In this document: positions 30,230-37,360 of the stretch, in pieces
How the letters are laid out: the number at the start of each line of letters is the position of its first letter
How positions within the stretch are numbered: position 1 is the stretch's first letter
NCBI GenBank assembly: GCA_030749435.1
Contig: JASMKH010000007.1
Coordinates: 1 to 64,000, forward strand
Direction: 5' to 3'
Origin: Phycisphaerales bacterium
GTDB taxonomy: Bacteria > Planctomycetota > Phycisphaerae > Phycisphaerales > SM1A02
Length of the DNA: 64,000 nt
Translations under genes and position numbers: made by a program
The notes under the pieces: generated by a model
Seen by the model: the letters and a program-made list of their open reading frames with translations, nothing else
Told to the model about the DNA's origin: nothing
Database searches by the model: none

Positions 30230-30841
30230 TCAATAGATACCGGAGAGCAGCCACTCCCCGTCTTCGCGGACGACGTTGATCCCATTGAGTTTGAAGTCGT
30301 AGGCAACTGAGGGGTGCAGGCCCACGGTGCCGTACTGTTCGCCAGTCGAAATGACCACCTCGCCGAAGACCTTGCCCGCGTGCATTCTGTTCAACAGCGT
30401 GGCGATGTCCTTCCGGTTTCGTTGGAACCATGAGAGGAACTCGTCATATCCACCATCCCCCTGGGCCCTGTACCAGGCGCGCTGCTCGGAAGAGATGAGT
30501 TGGTCGTAGATCACCCGGTATTCGCTTCGGCGCAGACACTCGAGCAGGTTGACCACGAGGTGCATGGGAAGCACCGTATGAAGTTCAACCGAACCGTCGT
30601 CATGGTCGGTGCGAATCCGCACCTGCTGGCCGCCGATCGTCTGCTCGAACCCCTGAAGTTCCCGCGATCGATCTTCGATCCAGTGCACTTCCGTGCCGTC
30701 CTCTCGAACCGTCACGGTGGGCCTGTCCCCGCCCATGATGCTCATCCACGCTGGCCGGGTTCGATACTCCACCCGCTTGATCTCACAACCCGCGGCAAGA
30801 CAAGATGCAGTGAGCAGCACAATGGAGATTCGGCGCCTCAT
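30230..30841 (-). CDS. Putative lipoprotein, unknown function
   Basis: 203-residue predicted lipoprotein. The ATG at 30841 gives a signal MRRRISIVLLTASCLAAGC, with the lipobox cysteine at residue 19. The longer open frame lacks a signal. The mature part is mixed alpha/beta with no family I recognise. It has a charged N-terminal half (RTRPAWMSIMGGDRPTVTVR) and a C-terminal half that looks like a small NTF2- or DUF-type fold (EFLSWFQRNRKDIATLLNRM, ending EDGEWLLSGIY, an ending frequent in NTF2-like domains). It is tail-to-tail with clpC and divergent from the pseudouridine synthase, with only 28 bases between starts. Confidence 0.75.
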   Translation of the reverse strand: MRRRISIVLLTASCLAAGCEIKRVEYRTRPAWMSIMGGDRPTVTVREDGTEVHWIEDRSRELQGFEQTIGGQQVRIRTDHDDGSVELHTVLPMHLVVNLLECLRRSEYRVIYDQLISSEQRAWYRAQGDGGYDEFLSWFQRNRKDIATLLNRMHAGKVFGEVVISTGEQYGTVGLHPSVAYDFKLNGINVVREDGEWLLSGIY

Positions 30842-30855
30842 ATCCAGCCCCCTAC

Positions 30856-30861
30856 GATACC
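30856..30861 (+). promoter_or_regulatory. -10-like GATACC before the pseudouridine synthase
   Basis: GATACC ends 8 bases before the ATG at 30870 in a 28-base divergent gap, with no Shine-Dalgarno sequence. This is a further case of the short-leader pattern. Confidence 0.4.
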
Positions 30862-30869
30862 CGCCACGG

Positions 30870-31529
30870 ATGCCCAAGCACTCCATACATCCTGCCGCGC
30901 CATCTGGGCTGCCCGAGGTGCTGTACGCCGACGAGTGGGTTGTGGCATTCAACAAGCCCGTACCGATGCTCTCGGTCCCTGGAATCGGCCCGGAGAAGGC
31001 AGACTGTCTGGTTTCCAGAGCCCAAACCGACTACCCCGGTGCACGAATCGTACATCGTCTGGACCGTGACACGTCCGGCGTCATCGTGCTGGCGCTCGAT
31101 GCCGACACGCATCGGCATCTGAGCATTCAGTTTCAGGAACGGTTGACCACGAAGCGGTACGAAGCCATCGTCCTGGGGGTACCTGCCGCCGGGCAGGGTG
31201 TCATCGAGGCGCCGATTCGGAAGGATCTCGACAACCCCCCTCGTCAATGTGTCGATCCGATACACGGGAAACCGTCCGAAACGGCATGGCATGTTCTTGA
31301 GCGGAACGGCGATCGCGCACGAATCGAACTGATGCCTCGCACCGGTCGCAGCCACCAGCTGCGGTTGCACCTCCTGCACATCGGGCATCCGATTCTCGGC
31401 GATGATCTCTATGCGCCACGGGAGGGGCGGGCAATGGCAAACCGCCTGTGCCTGCACGCCACCATGCTCCGGATTCAACACCCGGTCACGGGCAATCCGC
31501 TCGTACTCCGGTCACCTGCGCCGTTCTGA
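30870..31529 (+). CDS. RluA-family RNA pseudouridine synthase
   Basis: 219-residue pseudouridine synthase without an S4 domain. The active-site motif HRLDRDTSG contains the catalytic aspartate. Other family blocks are LYADEWVVAFNKPVPMLSVPG at the N-terminus and RTGRSHQLRLHLLHIGHPILGDDLY towards the end. The size and lack of S4 resemble RluA or TruC-type enzymes that modify 23S rRNA and/or tRNA, but the exact uridine cannot be assigned. The ATG at 30870 is chosen because the open frame upstream overlaps the divergent lipoprotein and shows no homology-like pattern. It is tail-to-tail with the squalene-hopene cyclase, only 10 bases apart. Confidence 0.9.
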   Translation: MPKHSIHPAAPSGLPEVLYADEWVVAFNKPVPMLSVPGIGPEKADCLVSRAQTDYPGARIVHRLDRDTSGVIVLALDADTHRHLSIQFQERLTTKRYEAIVLGVPAAGQGVIEAPIRKDLDNPPRQCVDPIHGKPSETAWHVLERNGDRARIELMPRTGRSHQLRLHLLHIGHPILGDDLYAPREGRAMANRLCLHATMLRIQHPVTGNPLVLRSPAPF

Positions 31530-31539
31530 CTCCGAGCAC

Positions 31540-33543
31540 TCAACGCTGGCGCTGCAGAGACCGCCACCGAGCCACCGCCATGAGGGGGAAGTACAGCCGG
31601 TACATGTGGTATCGCAGGTAGAACACACGCGGAAAACCGGTGCCGGTGAACTCGAGTTCACGCCATGATCCAGCCGGGTCACCATCGGGATTCAACGCTT
31701 CGTCCGCAGCCTGGTCAACGGTCAACTGTGTCTCACACAGCCACGTGACAGCCGTACGTACGGCGGGATCGTCCCCACCGTAGATCTCCATCAGCGTCAT
31801 CGCCGCCCACGCGGTCTGACTCGCCGTACTGATCCCTCGACCTTTGAGCGTCGGATCGATGTAGGAATCGGCCGTCTCACCGAAGGAACCGTCCTGCTGC
31901 TGGCATGACTTCACCCACGCCCCGGCGCGTTGCACCCACGATTCGCTGCGATCAATGCCGCACCGGAGTGGCCCCAGCAGCGCCTGCCAGGTTCCATAGA
32001 GATAGTTCACGCCCCACCGTCCAATCCAGGCACCGTCTCCGGTCTGGCGGGCCCTGATGTACCGGACAGCGCGCCGCACGACTTCGTCGTCAGCGGTGTA
32101 TCCATGCCATGCCAGGCACTCCAGAATCCTTCCGGTGATATCCGGACATGATGGGTCCTGCATCGCATTGTGGTCGGCGAATGGGATGTACTCCAGGATC
32201 TGCCTGTGTCTGGTTCGATCGAAGGCCGCCCAGCCGCCGTCGTCGTTCTGCATGGCGAGCAACCACTTGACGCCCCGCTGCCCCGCTGCGCTCCCCACAG
32301 GGCACCCGGTTCGATGCAGCGCATTGGCTACCTGAGCCGTATCGTCCACATCCGGATACCAGGCGTTGTGGTATTCGAAGTACCAGCCACTCGCGTCATC
32401 TGGCAAGCGAACTCCGTCCGCCCAGTCGCCCCGAAACGTGCACTCCTTCTCGAGCAGCCATTCGATCGCAGCATTGACGCTCGGATCACCCGATTGCAGC
32501 CCGCACTCCGTGAGCGCTGAGAGCGCATACCCCGTGTCCCAGACAGGGCTGAAGCAGGGTTGAATCGTGATGAAGCTGCCATCAGCATCCGACTTCTCGA
32601 TGAAGAAGGCGTCCAGATCCCGCTCGGCGCGTTGGATCACGGGGTCACTGCGTTTCCAGCCCAGCGCGTGGAGTGCAATCTGGATGTACACCATTGGTGG
32701 GAAGATGGCGCCGAGCCCGTCCGTCGCCGCTTCACCGTCCTGACTGGCGCGGCGAAGAATCCAACTCAGACATCGCCGCGTTGCAACCCCGCGCAGCGGC
32801 GTCCCTCCAATGCGGTGCAGCATCTTGAGCGATCGATCGACGCTGCCGAAAAAGAACCGCCAGAAGCGAGGCGCCTCGACCGTTCGGCCCAGTCGATGCC
32901 GTGCGCTGCTGTCAACGAACAGCTCATCAATGCCCATACGTGCTGGAAGCGTCCGCGTTGGCCGACGCGTCGTCACGAGCGAAAGCGGGAGAATCATGGT
33001 TCGGGTCCACGCGCTCACTTTGGTGAGATGGAAGTAGAACCAGCGTGGAAGAAAGATGATCTCCGGCGGAATCGCAGGCACCGCATTCCACGACACCTGT
33101 CCGAGGCAGGCCAGGTAGAAGTTGCTGAACGTGTTCACCCGCTCGGCGCCTCCTGCCGCACGAATCTCCTCACGTGCCCGCCGCATGTGCCCACTGTCCG
33201 GGGAATCGCCCATGAGTTTGAGTGCAAAGTACGCCTTGACCGTGGCGCTCAGATCCATCGCGGCGCCCGGATACTGACCCCATGTGCCGTCATCACGCTG
33301 CTGCCGGCGAAGTCCGGCCGCAATCCGCTCCAGTGTGCCCCTTCCGGAACCGTCCCGCATGGGCGCATCCTCCTGGCCGAGGATGAACTTCATGAGCAGG
33401 TACTCACTCTCGAGGATCGAGTCGCCTTGCAGAGTCCCGCACCAGTGGCCATCCGAATGCTGCAACTCGCGCAGCGCAGCAATGCCACGGTGAATGCATT
33501 GCTCTGCAGCGGCGTGTACGTCAGCCGTCGTCTGAACGCTCAT
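31540..33543 (-). CDS. shc: Squalene-hopene cyclase
   Basis: Terpene cyclase that folds squalene into hopene/hopanol, the first committed step of hopanoid synthesis, acting as a monotopic membrane enzyme. From ATG 33543 the protein has 667 residues, the usual size. The catalytic acid motif DxDD is present as DVDDTA (Asp398, Asp400-401). QW-type repeats are scattered along the chain (for example RRQQRDDGTWGQ, LAMQNDDGGWAAF, ARQTGDGAWIGRWG, CQQQDGSFGE). An ATG four codons upstream (33555) is possible, but TACCAT at 33554-33559 on the minus strand looks like a -10, making 33543 the probable leaderless start. The gene is alone: no hpnC-hpnD-hpnE squalene genes are adjacent, so the rest of the pathway lies elsewhere. 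Confidence 0.95.
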   Translation of the reverse strand: MSVQTTADVHAAAEQCIHRGIAALRELQHSDGHWCGTLQGDSILESEYLLMKFILGQEDAPMRDGSGRGTLERIAAGLRRQQRDDGTWGQYPGAAMDLSATVKAYFALKLMGDSPDSGHMRRAREEIRAAGGAERVNTFSNFYLACLGQVSWNAVPAIPPEIIFLPRWFYFHLTKVSAWTRTMILPLSLVTTRRPTRTLPARMGIDELFVDSSARHRLGRTVEAPRFWRFFFGSVDRSLKMLHRIGGTPLRGVATRRCLSWILRRASQDGEAATDGLGAIFPPMVYIQIALHALGWKRSDPVIQRAERDLDAFFIEKSDADGSFITIQPCFSPVWDTGYALSALTECGLQSGDPSVNAAIEWLLEKECTFRGDWADGVRLPDDASGWYFEYHNAWYPDVDDTAQVANALHRTGCPVGSAAGQRGVKWLLAMQNDDGGWAAFDRTRHRQILEYIPFADHNAMQDPSCPDITGRILECLAWHGYTADDEVVRRAVRYIRARQTGDGAWIGRWGVNYLYGTWQALLGPLRCGIDRSESWVQRAGAWVKSCQQQDGSFGETADSYIDPTLKGRGISTASQTAWAAMTLMEIYGGDDPAVRTAVTWLCETQLTVDQAADEALNPDGDPAGSWRELEFTGTGFPRVFYLRYHMYRLYFPLMAVARWRSLQRQR

Positions 33544-33606
33544 GATTCGGGCCATGGTAGGGGATCTTCGGAAGCAGCCTGCGACGCCAGTGGCGCGGCC
33601 AGTACC

Positions 33607-34830
33607 ATGGGCGGCGTGCTGACGACCACACAACACGGGGACGTCGAGTCTTGGCGGTCTGTCTCGGCGACAAGCGAACACCATGACACCCGAACGGCTG
33701 CCGACGAAGTTGCTGGAGCGTTGCATGACGGGCTGGGCGGGCGAAGTCCCGACGTTGTCGTGCTGCTGGCAAGTTTCCATCACGCCGCCGCCCTTCCGCA
33801 GGCCTGCGATGACCTCAGACGCATGCTGGTGCCAGGTCACCTTCTGGCAGCAACGGCCGAGTCGGTACTCGGAGACGGTCGTGAGCTCGAAGGACTCAGC
33901 GGGATGTCGGCGCTGGCCATGCGTTTCCCTGGTCCGAGAAGCGTGCGCCTTTCACCCTGGCGAACCGCCTCGTGGGATCCCATCCCGATTTCGCAGCCCG
34001 ATGCGCTTGCAGCGCGACTCGACATCGCCGGAGACACCCGGTGCGTGCTGGTTCTGGCCGACCCTTTTTCGACGCCATCCACCCGGATGCTTCCGGCGAT
34101 CGGAGGATGCCTTGGAGGTGGCCACGCGATCCCCGTCACGGGCGGCCTGCTCTCCGGCGCTTCCCAGCCTTCGTGCAACCGTCTGGTTCTGGACGATGTC
34201 GTGCAGGACGCTGGCGCGATCGGCCTGACCATCTCGGGCGACATTGACATTCGGACGATCGTCAGCCAGGGGTGCAGGCCGGTCGGCACGCCGATCGTCA
34301 TCACCGAATGTGACGGAAACGTGATCACAGGTCTCAGTAGCCGCCCCGCGCTCGACGCCGTCCGCGACATGCTGGGCGACCTGCCTGAGCAGGAACGGGA
34401 ACTGCTCTCGGGCGGTCTGCTCATCGGCCGCGCGATCGATGCAGGGAAGAGGCGATTGGGGCGAGGTGATTTCGTCGTCCGCAACGTCCTGGGGGTTGAC
34501 GACGAGAAGAAGGCCCTGGCCATCGGCGAACTCCCCCGCCGTGGACAGACGGTTCAGATCCATCTTCGCGACGCCCAGGCAGCGCACGAGGACCTGCAGT
34601 TACTCCTCGACGGCCAGCAACTCCATGATCCACCATTCGCCGCGCTGCTTGTGACATGCAACGGTCGCGGTCAGCAACTCTTCGGCGGCGTCGGCCACGA
34701 CACCGCCATCGTCCGCCAGCGTCTCGGCGAGCCCCCCCTCGCGGGCTTCTTCGCCGCCGGCGAGTTCGGCCCGATCGGCGGAACCAACTTCATACACTCG
34801 CAGGCCGTGGTTGCGACGCTGCTGGGGTAG
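33607..34830 (+). CDS. FIST-domain signal-transduction protein
   Basis: 407-residue cytoplasmic protein with FIST_N followed by FIST_C. FIST_N is seen in VVVLLASFHHAAALPQACDD, TAESVLGDGRELEGLSGMSAL and GGCLGGGHAIPVTGGLLSGA. FIST_C ends with ALLVTCNGRGQQLFGGVGHD, and GFFAAGEFGPIGGTNFIHSQ closely follows the consensus C-terminus (GFFCNGEIGPxGGxNFLHGFT). FIST proteins are thought to bind small ligands such as amino acids and often associate with chemotaxis or cyclic-di-GMP proteins; here no such domain is fused or adjacent. The ATG at 33607 is preferred because the upstream open frame is antisense to squalene-hopene cyclase. It is divergent from shc with 63 bases between starts. Confidence 0.9.
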   Translation: MGGVLTTTQHGDVESWRSVSATSEHHDTRTAADEVAGALHDGLGGRSPDVVVLLASFHHAAALPQACDDLRRMLVPGHLLAATAESVLGDGRELEGLSGMSALAMRFPGPRSVRLSPWRTASWDPIPISQPDALAARLDIAGDTRCVLVLADPFSTPSTRMLPAIGGCLGGGHAIPVTGGLLSGASQPSCNRLVLDDVVQDAGAIGLTISGDIDIRTIVSQGCRPVGTPIVITECDGNVITGLSSRPALDAVRDMLGDLPEQERELLSGGLLIGRAIDAGKRRLGRGDFVVRNVLGVDDEKKALAIGELPRRGQTVQIHLRDAQAAHEDLQLLLDGQQLHDPPFAALLVTCNGRGQQLFGGVGHDTAIVRQRLGEPPLAGFFAAGEFGPIGGTNFIHSQAVVATLLG

Positions 34831-34859
34831 GGACCCGTTCACTGCCGTTGCCGAAGGGA

Positions 34860-35384
34860 TCATGTTCCCGGTGGAGGAGCCACGAGATCTCCAACGGCAA
34901 TCGGTCCGCCCGAGACGATGCGGCAATTGAGACCGCTTCGATTGAGCATGAGGTGGACGAAGTCGAAGCCGAGCTCCACTGCGCGTTGCTTGCAGGGCTG
35001 GCACAGGCGGATGCCTTCCACCTGAACCGGGCCGATCGAGAACCGCGCGCCGACGAGGTCATTGAGCGGCGTGCCCTCGGTGAGAATGTTGCGGCGAGAG
35101 TCGCCAGCGGTCATCGTGATGCCATGCCTCACCCGAAGCCACTCGAGCTCCTCTCGCGCGATCAGCGTCAACTGGCGATCGGGCCCCTCGTCCGGCTTCG
35201 AATAGGAACCAGCCCTGGTGGCATAACGATCGCCCTCAAGACCGGTGCCTGCGACGGCAATGATTCGATCGTGTGCCTGCATCGGCGCGCCGCCTTCGGT
35301 CGCCGTCCAGATCTCAAGGACCCGGCCACTCATCCTTGTCGGCTCCGGTTGCCCACGGTCTTCGCGATCGTGCCCATCAGACAT
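34860..35384 (-). CDS. MOSC-domain protein
   Basis: 174-residue MOSC-fold protein. Conserved segments are TGLEGDRYATRAGSYSKPDE, the ITMTAGDSRRNILTEGTPLN block and the cysteine motif VEGIRLCQPCKQR, which contains the Cys of the MOSC sulfur-carrying site. MOSC domains occur at the C-terminus of molybdenum-cofactor sulfurases and as stand-alone proteins (YiiM-like); the substrate of this one is unknown. The ATG at 35384 overlaps the sugar-ABC ATPase by eight bases, so it is the last gene of the importer operon, a partner that makes no obvious biochemical sense. ATG 35333 (MSGRVLEIW) is an alternative start that would drop the charged N-terminus. Confidence 0.85.
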   Translation of the reverse strand: MSDGHDREDRGQPEPTRMSGRVLEIWTATEGGAPMQAHDRIIAVAGTGLEGDRYATRAGSYSKPDEGPDRQLTLIAREELEWLRVRHGITMTAGDSRRNILTEGTPLNDLVGARFSIGPVQVEGIRLCQPCKQRAVELGFDFVHLMLNRSGLNCRIVSGGPIAVGDLVAPPPGT

Positions 35385-36486
35385 CACGACGGCGGCCCGC
35401 TTCGTCTGCGTCGAACAGATGCGTTCCCGCGCGGTCGATTTCCAGGAGGCATGCGTCTCCCTCGGTGAGGTCGGATGGCTCACACCGAGCAACCATCCGC
35501 GTATCCCGCACATCGAGCTCCACATCCATGCGATCGCCGAGCCGCTCAATGGAACAAACCACTGCAGGCACGGTGCCGCCCCCCCCGATCGTGATCGCCT
35601 CAGGTCTGATGCCGAGCACCGCCGGGCCATCGGCCACGCCCTGAGGGGCTGGCAGGGAAGCCCCGGAAGGCGGATGAAGCCGGTCACCCTCCACATCCCC
35701 TTTGATCAGGTTCATGGGTGGCGTGCCGACAAACGAAGCAACAAACTGATCAGCCGGCCGGTCATAGATCTCGGCCGGCGATCCGACCTGATGAATCACA
35801 CCGTCCTTCATCACCACGAGCACGTCTCCGAGCGTCATGGCCTCCTCCTGATCGTGCGTGACATGGATCATCGTCGCGCCAAGCCGACGATGCAGTTGGC
35901 GGAGCTCTGTCCGCATGGCGAGTCGAAGCCGCGCGTCCAGGTTACTGAGAGGTTCATCGAGCAGAAAGACCGCGGGGTCCCGCACAAGCGCGCGACCGAG
36001 CGCGACGCGCTGTCGCTGCCCGCCACTGAGTTCTCGGGGGAAGCGTCGCAGCAAGCCGTCGAGTTCCAATTGTGCGGCTGCCTCGACGACGCGATGATTG
36101 ATCGCCGTCGTTTCGTCGCGGCGGCGTGATCGCTCATGGGTGGATACCAGCGCCTTCCACCAACTCGTCGACCGCCGCCGCTCAAGCGGGAAGCGGAGGT
36201 TCTTCTCGACGCTCATGTGTGGATAGAGCGCGTAGTTCTGAAACACCATCGCGACATTCCGATCATGAGGCGCCGCGTCGTTGACGACGCGTTCCCCGAT
36301 GCGTATCTCACCGCAGCTCGGCGTCTCGAGGCCCGCGATCATTCGGAGTGCCGTGCTCTTTCCACATCCACTCGGACCAACGAGCACCGTGAACTGCCCG
36401 TCGGGAATCGTCAGGTCGCACGAGGCCACCGCCGTTACCCCGCCCGGGAAAGTCTTGGTCACGCCTGTCAATCGCACTTCAGCCAT
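35377..36486 (-). CDS. Sugar ABC transporter ATPase (MalK/UgpC type)
   Basis: 369-residue ATPase with a C-terminal regulatory TOBE/MalK-type domain. Walker A is GPSGCGKST, the Q-loop is VFQNYALYPHMSVEKNL, the signature is LSGGQRQRVALGRA, Walker B is VFLLDEPLSNLD, and the switch His is in HVTHDQEEAM. The C-terminal domain from IYDRPADQFVASFVGTPPMN is the hallmark of importers of maltodextrins, glycerol-3-phosphate and oligosaccharides. The stretch STSWWKALVSTHERSRRRDE after the Q-loop is an unusual basic insertion of about 40 residues. The ATG at 36486 is 4 bases after the permease stop. It serves the two permeases upstream in the operon. Confidence 0.95.
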   Translation of the reverse strand: MAEVRLTGVTKTFPGGVTAVASCDLTIPDGQFTVLVGPSGCGKSTALRMIAGLETPSCGEIRIGERVVNDAAPHDRNVAMVFQNYALYPHMSVEKNLRFPLERRRSTSWWKALVSTHERSRRRDETTAINHRVVEAAAQLELDGLLRRFPRELSGGQRQRVALGRALVRDPAVFLLDEPLSNLDARLRLAMRTELRQLHRRLGATMIHVTHDQEEAMTLGDVLVVMKDGVIHQVGSPAEIYDRPADQFVASFVGTPPMNLIKGDVEGDRLHPPSGASLPAPQGVADGPAVLGIRPEAITIGGGGTVPAVVCSIERLGDRMDVELDVRDTRMVARCEPSDLTEGDACLLEIDRAGTHLFDADEAGRRRDV

Positions 36487-36490
36487 TCGC

Positions 36491-37360
36491 CTATCCCTTG
36501 ACCGCCCCGCTTCCCAAGCCTTCGATGAACTGCTTCTGCGCCGCAAGGAAGAGAAGGATGCACGGGATCATCGTCACGACGCTGAGCGCCATCAAGAGGT
36601 GCACATCTTCCAATCCTGCAAACTGTGTTCGAAATGCGTTCAATGCGACTGCAAGTGTCTGGTTCGACTCGCTGTGCAGGTAGATCAGCGGACTCATGAA
36701 GTCGTTCCATGTGTAGATGAACGAGAACACGGCCACGATCGCCGTCACAGGCCGGCAGAGCGGCAGAACGATTCTCCACCAGATGCCAAGCCACCCCAAC
36801 CCGTCCATCCTACCCGCTTCCAACAGCGCCTCTGGAATGCCAGCGATGAACTGCCGGTACAGGAAGATGTTGAATGCGCTGCCGAAAAAGGCAGGCACGA
36901 TGAGCGGAAGCAACGTGTCCACCCAACCGAGCGACCGGAAGAGCAGAAAGAGCGGGATCATCGTCACCTGCGCAGGGAGCATCATCGTGGCCAGCATGAG
37001 CAGGAACATGCCGCTGCGGCCGCGGAAGCGGATGCGTGCAAATGCAAAGCCGACGAGACTGCAGGAGAGGACCGTGCCGACGATGACCGACACGGTCACG
37101 ACGATCGAGTTGGCGAGCGCATCAAGGAATGCAGTCCATGGTGTTGAGCCGACATCCCGAATCGCATCGGTGTAGTTGTGCCATTGGGGATCCTCCGGCC
37201 AGACGTTGAGTACGTCGCCGGCGACCATGGCCATGCCCGCTCGCTGCTCGGTCTCCAGACTCACAACAAGCATCCACCAGAGTGGAAAGAGCATGAGCAG
37301 GGCGCCCAGAACGAGCGGCACATGGCGGAGAAGACGACGTGAACCGGTTTCTGAGGTCAT
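36491..37360 (-). CDS. Carbohydrate ABC transporter permease (MalG/UgpE type)
   Basis: 289-residue binding-protein-dependent permease with six predicted membrane helices. The EAA motif that docks on the ATPase is EALLEAGRMDGLGWLGIWWR (near residues 185-204). The N-terminal helix follows a short charged tail (LVLGALLMLFPLWWMLVVSL), and the MalG-type C-terminus AAQKQFIEGLGSGAVKG is typical of ABC sugar permeases. The ATG at 37360 overlaps the fused binding-protein/permease stop as ATGA. It is the second membrane half of the alpha-glucan importer. Confidence 0.93.
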   Translation of the reverse strand: MTSETGSRRLLRHVPLVLGALLMLFPLWWMLVVSLETEQRAGMAMVAGDVLNVWPEDPQWHNYTDAIRDVGSTPWTAFLDALANSIVVTVSVIVGTVLSCSLVGFAFARIRFRGRSGMFLLMLATMMLPAQVTMIPLFLLFRSLGWVDTLLPLIVPAFFGSAFNIFLYRQFIAGIPEALLEAGRMDGLGWLGIWWRIVLPLCRPVTAIVAVFSFIYTWNDFMSPLIYLHSESNQTLAVALNAFRTQFAGLEDVHLLMALSVVTMIPCILLFLAAQKQFIEGLGSGAVKG

